Below, in pieces: positions 13,637-18,801 of a stretch of DNA of 32,971 nucleotides (positions are counted from its first letter, which is position 1; every line of letters begins with the position of its first letter). This stretch comes from a virus. Location of the stretch: IMG/VR virus record IMGVR_UViG_3300050015_000096, positions 1-32,971 of that record; one strand, written 5' to 3'. Both the position numbers and the translations under genes were made by a program. The notes below the pieces were generated by a model. That model saw only the letters and a list, made by a program, of their open reading frames with translations. It was not told where the DNA came from and did not search any database.

Positions 13637-13785
13637 TTCTTATTTCTTTCAACATACTCTTTCCAGAGCATTTTAGTTGTTTTGGTTACGTCAGAGGCGT
13701 TGTCCTTAGCAACTTGCCTAAATTCTTCGGCTAGTTCCAAGTCTGAAACCTCTCTTAATTTAATTGGTATTGTCTTACTTTTCAT
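13633..13785 (-). CDS. Possible ribbon-helix-helix-like 50-residue protein
   Basis: AAGGAGAATT precedes ATG 13785. A basic strand (KSKTIPIKLREV) followed by helices (ELAEEFRQVAKD; SDVTKTTKMLWKEYVERN) resembles an Arc/CopG dimer. With the neighbour at 13303 it may form a small regulator pair. Function inferred from pattern only. Confidence 0.5.
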   Translation of the reverse strand: MKSKTIPIKLREVSDLELAEEFRQVAKDNASDVTKTTKMLWKEYVERNKK

Positions 13786-13793
13786 AATTCTCC

Positions 13794-13964
13794 TTATTTA
13801 TCAATTCCATAACTCTCTTTGTCGCTGTCGATATAGGTTATCGGGCGACTGATGGTAATATTCATCAATGATTTTTCTACGACTTTAAATACTTTCTTCT
13901 GCGACTCTTGATAGTTTTCAAAAGCCACCCCAAACTCCTCAATCGCTTTTTCTAACTCTTTCAT
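13794..13964 (-). CDS. Hypothetical 56-residue protein
   Basis: Starts in an ATGA overlap with the zinc-finger gene upstream. Helical first half (KELEKAIEEFGVAFENYQES) and a beta second half (NITISRPITYIDSD). No function recognised. Confidence 0.5.
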   Translation of the reverse strand: MKELEKAIEEFGVAFENYQESQKKVFKVVEKSLMNITISRPITYIDSDKESYGIDK

Positions 13965-14215
13965 TCTGTCTCCGTTTCTTCTGCCATTTCCTTACAGTCG
14001 TTACAGCGTCCGACCCCGTTATTGTCTACACCATACATAGTTGCTCCACAACAATTAGAGACCTTTTCTACTGGCTCTCCCCACCTGTCTGCTTGGTCTT
14101 GTACCATATCTGCATAACAGTCTTGGCACAAACCCTCGCATTTATTGTCGTCTATGTCGGTTATCTCTATGTCGCAACTCCGACACCAAAACTTTTCCTG
14201 TGCGTAATTGTCCAT
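13961..14215 (-). CDS. Cys-rich zinc-finger protein
   Basis: 84 residues with four Cys clusters: CRSC, C..LCQDC, NCCGA and CNDC, likely two zinc sites. The last pair (VSNCCGATMYGVDNNGVGRC) is a motif seen in many small phage proteins that hold a zinc ribbon. Acidic C-terminus (EEETETE-like). AAGGAG precedes the ATG, and a palindromic operator with a promoter lies directly upstream. Likely DNA- or protein-binding; the first gene of this transcription unit. Confidence 0.7.
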   Translation of the reverse strand: MDNYAQEKFWCRSCDIEITDIDDNKCEGLCQDCYADMVQDQADRWGEPVEKVSNCCGATMYGVDNNGVGRCNDCKEMAEETETE

Positions 14216-14227
14216 ATCTACTCCTTT

Positions 14228-14263
14228 CTATATTAGTCTATCACAACTAATATAGATTGTCAA
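14228..14263 (-). promoter_or_regulatory. Early promoter with overlapping palindromic operator
   Basis: On the minus strand: -35 TTGACA (14258-14263), 17-base spacer, -10 TAGACT (14235-14240) preceded by TGA, an extended -10. A perfect 10-bp inverted repeat CTATATTAGT / ACTAATATAG (14228-14237 and 14246-14255, 8 apart) covers the -10 and the spacer, so a dimeric repressor bound there would block RNA polymerase. A winged-helix gene lies just upstream. Confidence 0.7.
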
Positions 14264-14336
14264 TAACTTTATATAGTCTTTCTAATTCTTTTTTGGTAAT
14301 AAACCCAAAGTACCACCACCGAAACAATCTTTCCAT
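14247..14336 (-). CDS. 29-residue basic/aromatic peptide
   Basis: GGGGGTGTA before ATG 14336; encodes an aromatic, Arg/Lys-rich peptide (MERLFRWWYFGFITKKELER...). Its last codons run into the promoter for the next unit. Short, so only moderately supported. Confidence 0.4.
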   Translation of the reverse strand: MERLFRWWYFGFITKKELERLYKVIDNLY

Positions 14337-14344
14337 TACACCCC

Positions 14345-14554
14345 CTAAAATAATTTAAGCTCTTTCTCAAAAACTCTGAACTCAACATACTTGCCGTCAT
14401 ATCTTTTTTCCAAGATACCGTCTTCCGCCATTTGTCTTAACAGCCTATCAATCGTGGCAGGGCTAACCCTGTCGGTTATATTGCGCTGTAATTCGTAACT
14501 GTGTACCCAGCCGTTTTGCCTTAAATATCGTAATATTTTCTCTTTATTGGTCAT
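14345..14554 (-). CDS. Winged-helix DNA-binding protein
   Basis: 69 residues forming a compact helix-turn-helix with wing: KEKILRYLRQNGWVHSYELQ (helices 1-2), SPATIDRLLRQMAEDGILEK (recognition helix) and YDGKYVEFRVF (wing strands). This is the shape of small MarR/ArsR-like or phage repressor winged helices. Its ATG overlaps the upstream gene (ATGA). The perfect palindrome at 14228-14255 lies just downstream, so it may control that promoter. Confidence 0.75.
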   Translation of the reverse strand: MTNKEKILRYLRQNGWVHSYELQRNITDRVSPATIDRLLRQMAEDGILEKRYDGKYVEFRVFEKELKLF

Positions 14555-14742
14555 TTATGCTCTCTTTCTTCCTTAACTTGCTCGCCAAAGTATTTTATTG
14601 TGTCCCAATTTACGCCTTCATCGGCGTCGTGGTATTTTTCAACCCTTCTTAATGCTTCTCTTTTCTCGTCTTTCGTCAGTCCTTCTACTTGGCTTTCAAC
14701 GTCATCTATGTGCCAAATAATACTAATAGTGTCCTTGTCCAT
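14551..14742 (-). CDS. Conserved small phage protein, unknown role
   Basis: 63 residues. IWHIDDVESQ, LTKDEKREALRRVEKYHDAD and GVNWDTIKYF match a widely distributed phage protein family with pattern 'iw..dDv......lt.ee..evL....r.hDa..GinWd.i'. The family's function is not known. ATG 14742 overlaps the previous stop as TAATG. Confidence 0.7.
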   Translation of the reverse strand: MDKDTISIIWHIDDVESQVEGLTKDEKREALRRVEKYHDADEGVNWDTIKYFGEQVKEEREHK

Positions 14743-14897
14743 TACTCCTCACTTTCTTCTTTTAATTTAACTTCCCAATACTTATCAGCTATATCGATAG
14801 CTTCTTTTAACACTTGGTTTAATCTCGCACACTCTACCTGTAATTGTCTTATGCTCCAAAGAGCAAAAAATTCAGGCTTGGTTGGGTCTTCGTTCAT
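14742..14897 (-). CDS. Hypothetical 51-residue helical protein
   Basis: GTGAGGAGAA before ATG 14897. Sequence FFALWSIRQLQVECARLNQV then KEAIDIADKYWEVKL suggests a helical hairpin. Coupled to the next gene by a one-base stop-start overlap. No function known. Confidence 0.55.
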   Translation of the reverse strand: MNEDPTKPEFFALWSIRQLQVECARLNQVLKEAIDIADKYWEVKLKEESEE

Positions 14898-14937
14898 TTC
14901 TCCTCACTTTCTTTTACAAATTGGTTAACAATTATTT

Positions 14938-15171
14938 CTAGTCCGTTCCAATTATTTTTACTTCTTCAATCGCCCTGTTTGTTTTTTCAATATTTGTTAG
15001 TATGTCGCTATCTGTAGCTTGTCTGCCAAAATGCCACAAAGCCAACAGTATTGTTTCATAAGACTCTTTACTAAAATTTGGGTATGATATAAGTTCAGCG
15101 TCTTTCGTAATATCTCCGTCAATTCTAACAACATACTTAGTTTTCTTAGTTCTTGTTCCCTCTTTTTTAGG
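14938..15171 (-). pseudogene. Coding-like frame without a usual start codon
   Basis: An open frame of 77 codons that reads as ordinary protein (KYVVRIDGDITKDAELISYP; SYETILLALWHFGRQATDSD; NIEKTNRAIEEVKIIGTD) but contains no ATG or GTG start; only an internal TTG. It follows two strong hairpins. It may be a gene that lost its start, or one that uses an unusual start. A 45-residue alternative frame (14997-15134) overlaps it. Confidence 0.35.
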
Positions 15172-15176
15172 TCAGG

Positions 15177-15241
15177 GAGAGTGCAAGTTCAAAAAACCTA
15201 CACTCTCACAAGATAAGAGGTTATTGAGGGTAAGCCCTCAA
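15177..15241 (-). other. Two hairpins between small genes
   Basis: GAGAGTG/CACTCTC (15177-15207) closes a long stem whose inner part also pairs weakly, and TTGAGGG/CCCTCAA (15224-15241) forms a 7-bp stem with a 4-base loop. On the minus strand they lie just after one gene and before the start-less frame. They could be terminators, RNA-processing sites or an inserted element. Confidence 0.5.
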
Positions 15242-15259
15242 ATGAGAGAGGAAATTATA

Positions 15260-15466
15260 TTATTTTAGCCAAGACGGTTTGTCTTGCTCATTTTTCCAGT
15301 ATAAACCGTTTAAATATCCGTTTGTTTCTTGCCACAAAATTTCTGTGTCGTTAATCTTTTCCAATTCTTCAATATCTTCCGTTGTTAATTCTTCCCATTG
15401 TGTCGGTTGATATTCTTTAAAAGCCCTGTTTAAAACTTTCTTTTGTGAAACTGTTAATTGTCGCAT
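15260..15466 (-). CDS. Hypothetical phage protein
   Basis: 68 residues: a helical first half (VSQKKVLNRAFKEYQPTQWEE) and the phrase EILWQETNGYLNGLYWKN, which recurs in small phage proteins of unknown role. CAGGAAAGGAAAAG lies upstream of the ATG. Confidence 0.6.
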   Translation of the reverse strand: MRQLTVSQKKVLNRAFKEYQPTQWEELTTEDIEELEKINDTEILWQETNGYLNGLYWKNEQDKPSWLK

Positions 15467-15520
15467 AACATCTTTTCCTTTCCTGTCCTCTCTCGTTTGA
15501 AGGCTTGTTAGCTACCCAAT

Positions 15521-15539
15521 AGGCAAAGTCAATTTGCCT
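15521..15539 (-). terminator. Hairpin after a small gene
   Basis: AGGCAAA and TTTGCCT form a 7-bp stem around GTCAA directly after the stop of the gene at 15540. No T-run follows on the minus strand, so it is at best a weak terminator or an end-protecting hairpin. Confidence 0.35.
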
Positions 15540-15782
15540 TTATCTGCCTAATCTTTGGGCGATTGTGAACATAGCACCAAGAGTAATCACAAATTCACTT
15601 GCTTTCTGTCTTGTTGTTGTAATTTCCCAAACTCCACCCGTTTCGTTATCTACTGCGACCAATTTATATCCACCATAAAGCGAATAATAATCATAAGCCA
15701 AGTGCTGATTTTCCCCACATAATTCGGGGACTTTTTCTGCTAACACGTCAATATAATTCTGAATTCTTTCTTTTTTAGTCAT
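15540..15782 (-). CDS. Hypothetical 80-residue protein
   Basis: The N-terminus is helical (KKERIQNYIDVLAEKVPEL), then AYDYYSLYGGYKLVAVDNET and GGVWEITTTRQKASEFV, a beta-rich middle, and a final helix. It resembles uncharacterised phage proteins with a 'dYy..yGGy.l' core. CAGGAAAAGAAAGAGG precedes the start. Confidence 0.55.
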   Translation of the reverse strand: MTKKERIQNYIDVLAEKVPELCGENQHLAYDYYSLYGGYKLVAVDNETGGVWEITTTRQKASEFVITLGAMFTIAQRLGR

Positions 15783-15859
15783 TTCCTACCTCTTTCTTTT
15801 CCTGACTTCGCCTACTAGATAGCTAACTACTACCCATAAATAACGAGGCCAACCTTAAT

Positions 15860-15994
15860 TTAATAACTTAACATATTCCCGTAATAGAACATCAAAGCAA
15901 TAAATAATATTGTTGCTCCAATAACTAGCATGGCAATAAGTCCTTCTGTCTTCTCTTCTTCGTTTCGTTTTTGAATTTGTTTTGATAGTGGCAT
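15860..15994 (-). CDS. 44-residue single-pass membrane protein
   Basis: A charged, Gln/Lys/Glu-rich N-terminus (SKQIQKRNEEEKTEG) then one hydrophobic helix (LIAMLVIGATILFIALMFYY). GAGGAAT lies before the ATG and overlaps the upstream stop. Membrane anchored, function unknown. Confidence 0.55.
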   Translation of the reverse strand: MPLSKQIQKRNEEEKTEGLIAMLVIGATILFIALMFYYGNMLSY

Positions 15995-15995
15995 T

Positions 15996-16151
15996 TTATT
16001 CCTCTATTGTTTCGCTGTAAAAGCTAGTTTGAAAGTTCACCCTTTTGTCAGTTGCTCTTGCAACTGCTTGTGCGTGATTTTCGGCTCTTACCTGTTCAAT
16101 TATGATGTCCTCTTTTCCCTCTACTTCTTTCAGAAATGTATATAGCTTCAT
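15996..16151 (-). CDS. Hypothetical 51-residue protein
   Basis: ATG 16151 overlaps an upstream stop (ATGA); AAAGGGG upstream. Alternating strand-helix pattern (KLYTFLKEVEGKEDIIIEQV then RAENHAQAVARATDK) as in small alpha/beta phage proteins. Unknown function. Confidence 0.55.
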   Translation of the reverse strand: MKLYTFLKEVEGKEDIIIEQVRAENHAQAVARATDKRVNFQTSFYSETIEE

Positions 16152-16246
16152 AATAACCCCTTTTCCTGACCTCGCTGTTTATGAGTAGTAATCTGTCGTT
16201 CAATTCCTTTGAAGTATTTATCAAAGGTTATTGTCGAATCCGCCAC
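16148..16246 (-). CDS. Possible 32-residue peptide
   Basis: A GTG-started frame (VADSTITFDKYFKGIERQ...) ending in an ATGA overlap with the next gene. It is the first coding frame downstream of the promoter at 16290-16319. No clear ribosome site, so support is modest. Confidence 0.35.
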   Translation of the reverse strand: MADSTITFDKYFKGIERQITTHKQRGQEKGLL

Positions 16247-16289
16247 TTTGGACTTGTACCTCGTACCAAGCTGTCATCTGCTGTAATGA

Positions 16290-16319
16290 AGCATATCACA
16301 CATATCATAATCGTGTCAA
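16290..16319 (-). promoter_or_regulatory. Minus-strand promoter
   Basis: TTGACA (16314-16319), 18-base spacer, TATGCT (16290-16295) preceded by TGTGA. The -10 region TGTGATATGCT closely resembles TGTGATAGACT of the promoter at 14235, suggesting a shared class of early promoter with extended -10. Confidence 0.65.
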
Positions 16320-16767
16320 TAGTTATGTAATTGGTGGCATATCGTGCCTCTTATTATCTGTATATATCAACTACTTATATGAATAACACGCTTGATTGAG
16401 CTTATGTATAGTAACGTAGCTAGACTCATACCATAATCTTAAGCCTCACATATACATATATAAAGGCTTTGCGTAAGCATATTACAAAGGTATACCAATA
16501 TAAAACCCAAGCCTCACCCCCTTCGGTTTCAAGGTGGTCGTTATAGTCCGTGTATCAACAAATCAGGTTCTTTTAGGGTGGTCAGGAAATAGTTATGGGT
16601 AAGTTATGGTGGTCAAAAGCTACTCTTGTGCTCAATGCCGCCTCAACCGCCCGAGAATAGATAGATAATATGTTATAATATGTTTTAGTAAAAAGGCTTA
16701 GGGTGGGGATTAATATAGATTTCTCCACGGGTGGAATAGATTCAGGGTGGTCATCTTGTCAAGAGTA
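16320..16767. other. Gene-free stretch with iterated motifs; candidate origin or operator region
   Basis: About 450 bases with no convincing gene on either strand. It contains an AT-rich tract (TATACATATATAAAGG near 16450), AAGCCTCAC twice (16441-16449 and 16509-16517), an AAGCCT/AGGCTT inverted repeat, and a series of GGTGGTC words listed separately. It lies between one operon's terminator and the next operon's promoter. Iterons beside an AT-rich region are typical of replication origins or of multi-site repressor regions; which one cannot be decided here. Confidence 0.5.
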
Positions 16768-16815
16768 TAAAAAAGACCCCTTGGCGGGGTCTAGTGGTCG
16801 GGGTCTAGGGTGGTC
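16533..16815 (+). repeat. GGTGGTC iterons
   Basis: The seven-base word GGTGGTC occurs at 16533, 16577, 16608, 16746 and 16809, all on the same strand, often as AGGGTGGTC. The spacing is irregular (about 31 to 138 bases). The last copy overlaps the stop of the adjacent gene. Confidence 0.6.
16768..16792 (-). terminator. Intrinsic terminator of the rightmost minus operon
   Basis: On the minus strand AGACCCC-GCCAA-GGGGTCT forms a perfect 7-bp stem followed by TTTTTTAT. It stands 23 bases after the stop of the gene at 16815 and closes the unit that begins at the 18221-18249 promoter. Confidence 0.85.
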
Positions 16816-17111
16816 TATTTAGTTATTTTTATATTGTGCTTGTCTTCCATTAACTTGACGAAGTAACCCTTAGAGAACTTAGGGGCCGCTTCTTCTATCT
16901 CCTTAATGGCTTTTCTTTGTTTGTCTTTCGGGACATAGACTTTCACCATCTCCCTAAGGTTGTGTCGGAACATTCGTTGCTGGTGGTCAAACTGGGACAT
17001 AGCGACGTTTAGGATAACGTCAGATGTCTTCTTAATCTTCTTCAGGTCTCTCTGACCGTAACTCCCGATTAGATAACCGAGGAGGGCTGCTAGGGCAATA
17101 AATACTATCAT
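16815..17111 (-). CDS. Membrane-anchored coiled-coil protein
   Basis: 98 residues: N-terminal hydrophobic helix (IVFIALAALLGYLIGSYG) and then a basic, helical cytoplasmic part (QRDLKKIKKTSDVILN; KVYVPKDKQRKAIKEIEEA). The arrangement is a short N-terminal anchor with a long charged tail. AAAGGA precedes the ATG. Last gene of its operon. Function unknown; could tether a phage complex to the membrane. Confidence 0.6.
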   Translation of the reverse strand: MIVFIALAALLGYLIGSYGQRDLKKIKKTSDVILNVAMSQFDHQQRMFRHNLREMVKVYVPKDKQRKAIKEIEEAAPKFSKGYFVKLMEDKHNIKITK

Positions 17112-17131
17112 GTGTTCCTTTCTGGGGACTC

Positions 17132-17854
17132 TTAGTAAAATCTTATTCTATTCTTTTCTCTTAGGCCGAAGTTGTAAACATCCTCTAACTGTCTAAGGTA
17201 GTTCTTCTTCCAGCCTGACCTCTCAATTATGGTTCCACTGGTTCTGAACCTCTTTACCAGGACTTCTATCTTAGCAATTTCTAAGACCTCTTTAATGGCG
17301 TTAACGAACTCTCGGTCGTTGACAATGCTGTCATTCTCTAAGTATGGTTTGAGTTCATTTAACTTCTCGGCCATATCTACCGCTTCATCCCAACTATCGA
17401 TAATGAACTTACCGTCTTTGAAGTTTCTCATATAGGCCGAGTCCTTTTTCATTGAGTTGCTGTTTAGAAGTAGGATGCTCATTGAGATAGAGATACCATA
17501 CTTCTCGGAGAAGGTCTTGAGGCCTCGGTAGTCTCCCCTATCTAACTTGATATAACTTTCTAAATAATCCTTTATTCCCCAGGAACGATTGTCTAGGTTT
17601 AAGAGTTGGGCGGTTTCCAGGTCTGCCTCTTTCGCTACGGTGTAGTAGACTTGGGTCTCTAACTCTTTAGCGGAGAGCAGTCTATGTTGACCGTCAATCA
17701 CTTCCATCTTTTCGTTCACGATGATTGGATTGTTCTTTAATCTGTTTTGGTTTTTGATGGACTTAATCAAGCTTCTCAGGTGAGCTTCGTTAACCGCTCG
17801 GTTACCCTTTAAAATCTTGAACTGACTGAACCGCATGGTTTGTTGAATTTCCAT
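17132..17854 (-). CDS. ParB-like (ParB/Srx fold) protein
   Basis: 240 residues. The first ~75 form a ParB N-terminal-type domain: RAVNEAHLRSLIKSIKNQN then NNPIIVNEKMEVIDGQHRLL, with the GQHR motif (55-58) that binds nucleotide or phosphate in ParB and sulfiredoxin-fold proteins. The C-terminal two thirds are helical and do not look like the KorB/ParB HTH plus dimer domain. Phage proteins of this kind may act as CTP-dependent DNA-binding factors, nucleases or transcription modulators. AAAGGAG precedes the ATG, which lies inside the preceding gene's end. Confidence 0.75.
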   Translation of the reverse strand: MEIQQTMRFSQFKILKGNRAVNEAHLRSLIKSIKNQNRLKNNPIIVNEKMEVIDGQHRLLSAKELETQVYYTVAKEADLETAQLLNLDNRSWGIKDYLESYIKLDRGDYRGLKTFSEKYGISISMSILLLNSNSMKKDSAYMRNFKDGKFIIDSWDEAVDMAEKLNELKPYLENDSIVNDREFVNAIKEVLEIAKIEVLVKRFRTSGTIIERSGWKKNYLRQLEDVYNFGLREKNRIRFY

Positions 17855-18038
17855 TGCGCTCCTTTCTTTTCCTGTTTAAATTATTCTGGTACTTGTTGTG
17901 TAAGAGTCTATGCTCCTCACATAAATGCTTCGTTCGTGTCGGTCGACCGCAGATGATACACCTGCCATCCCTCGCCCGTCTCTTTTGATACCTTAACTGT
18001 CGGGACATTTCTAGGTGAGAGAACTCGTCTTCTATCAT
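17802..18038 (-). CDS. Basic zinc-finger protein
   Basis: 78 residues, strongly basic. CIICGRPTRTKHLCEEHRLL holds Cys-x2-Cys and Cys-x2-His, one zinc site, flanked by basic helices (RQLRYQKRRARDG; NKYQNNLNRKRKERNG), a pattern of nucleic-acid binding. The start overlaps the upstream stop (ATGA) and the end overlaps the ParB-like gene by 53 bases. Similar 'CxxCGRP' small proteins are frequent in phages, function unknown. Confidence 0.6.
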   Translation of the reverse strand: MIEDEFSHLEMSRQLRYQKRRARDGRCIICGRPTRTKHLCEEHRLLHNKYQNNLNRKRKERNGNSTNHAVQSVQDFKG

Positions 18039-18193
18039 GCCGTCACCTGTCTTCGGGCGACTTCACAGATTATGCCGAAATAGGTCAAGATGACCGCACC
18101 CATAAAGGTGTCTAGGCTACTTGTCCAACTCGCCGCACTCAGAACGATGAGAACTGCGATGGTTATTTCGTTCACTAGGAAGAACGTCTTCAT
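18035..18193 (-). CDS. 52-residue two-helix membrane protein
   Basis: AAAGGAGTAGAA before ATG 18193. Two hydrophobic segments (FFLVNEITIAVLIVLSAASW and FMGAVILTYFGIICEV) separated by a short polar turn, basic C-terminus. It is the first gene after the strong minus-strand promoter. Possibly a superinfection-exclusion or membrane-targeting protein; no direct evidence. Confidence 0.55.
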   Translation of the reverse strand: MKTFFLVNEITIAVLIVLSAASWTSSLDTFMGAVILTYFGIICEVARRQVTA

Positions 18194-18220
18194 TTCTACT
18201 CCTTTCTTTTATCTCTAATA

Positions 18221-18249
18221 AGTATAGTCTATAACTATAGTCTTGTCAA
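18221..18249 (-). promoter_or_regulatory. Strong minus-strand promoter
   Basis: TTGACA (18244-18249), 17-base spacer, TATACT (18221-18226): nearly consensus. The sequence ATAAAGTTATTGACAA around the -35 is the same as at the 14258 promoter. AGACTATA is repeated within the spacer and a CTATA-GT-TATAG palindrome lies between the boxes, suggesting regulation. Confidence 0.8.
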
Positions 18250-18284
18250 TAACTTTATTTAATAATCTTCTTGACTCCGTATAT

Positions 18285-18309
18285 TATTAGTAATAGGTAA
18301 TAACTAATA
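18285..18309. promoter_or_regulatory. Possible operator in the divergent intergenic region
   Basis: TATTAGT (18285-18291) and ACTAATA (18303-18309) form an inverted repeat, and the same half-site makes up the palindrome at 14228-14255, although the spacing here is 11 instead of 8. GTAATA is also repeated between them. Confidence 0.4.
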
Positions 18310-18319
18310 GCGTATATAC
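18310..18319 (+). promoter_or_regulatory. GCGTATATAC motif before the packaging operon
   Basis: A ten-base box 25 bases before ATG 18335, one base different from the GCGTATAAAC before the portal gene and followed by a similar ATAGTAGGAGG. Candidate phage-specific promoter element for the late operon. A TTGACT (18271-18276) lies upstream but no good -10 is found at the normal distance from it. Confidence 0.5.
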
Positions 18320-18334
18320 ATAGTAGGAGGAACA

Positions 18335-18487
18335 ATGCAATTTGAGTTTGAAGTAAAGAAAGTGAACGTAGGACTGGATAGAGATGGGTCTCGTTTTGTG
18401 GAGTGGGTTATTCGAACCGCCGATTTACAGGCTCAAGCAATCTCTTATAAGGTCGGTAAAGAAACAGTAAAATTGGAAGTGAAATAA
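18335..18487 (+). CDS. Hypothetical 50-residue protein leading the packaging operon
   Basis: AGGAGGAACA before ATG 18335. A small beta-rich sequence (QFEFEVKKVNVGLDRDGSRF; ISYKVGKETVKLEV) with alternating strands. Its TAA overlaps the small terminase ATG (TAATG). Function unknown. Confidence 0.6.
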   Translation: MQFEFEVKKVNVGLDRDGSRFVEWVIRTADLQAQAISYKVGKETVKLEVK

Positions 18488-18801
18488 TGGCAACTTGGAA
18501 ACAAAAACATTTAGTAAAAGCAATAGTAAAGAATAACGGTAATTTAAGGAAATCTATGAAAGAAGTAGGCTATTCAGATTCGGTATCTAAAAGGCCGAAG
18601 ACTATCACCGAGACCAAAGGGTTTAAGGAAGCCGCTGCAAAGCAGGGCTTAACTGAAGACTTGATAACGGAATCTCTGGTAGACGATATCATCGCTAAGC
18701 CAGCTAACCGAAAGGGTGAGTTGGAACTAGGGGCAAAGATACTTGGTCTCACCGACAAAAAAGAAGTGTCGGGCGATATCACTATCAAATGGGAGGAATA
18801 G
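18487..18801 (+). CDS. Terminase small subunit
   Basis: 104 residues. An N-terminal HTH-like region (HLVKAIVKNNGNLRKSMKEV then GYSDSVSKRPKTITETKGFK) matches small terminases that recognise packaging sites; the C-terminal half (DIIAKPANRKGELELGAKIL) is the usual helix pair followed by an acidic end that contacts the large subunit. Directly upstream of, and overlapping by one base, the large subunit gene, which confirms the call. Confidence 0.85.
   Translation: MATWKQKHLVKAIVKNNGNLRKSMKEVGYSDSVSKRPKTITETKGFKEAAAKQGLTEDLITESLVDDIIAKPANRKGELELGAKILGLTDKKEVSGDITIKWEE

Noticed and set aside
14997-15134. 45-residue ATG-started frame overlapping the start-less frame
   Set aside because: Leucine-rich and without a ribosome site; the overlapping start-less frame looks more protein-like, though neither is certain.
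5400-18200. Long antisense plus-strand frames inside the minus-strand arm (for example 6084-6425, 7506-7829, 8067-8312)
   Set aside because: They lie opposite recA, the phosphoesterase and other well-supported genes, lack ribosome sites, and their products have no recognisable motifs.
18271-18299. TTGACT as a plus-strand -35 for the packaging operon
   Set aside because: No acceptable -10 occurs 16-18 bases downstream; the GCGTATATAC box is a better candidate for the start of that operon.
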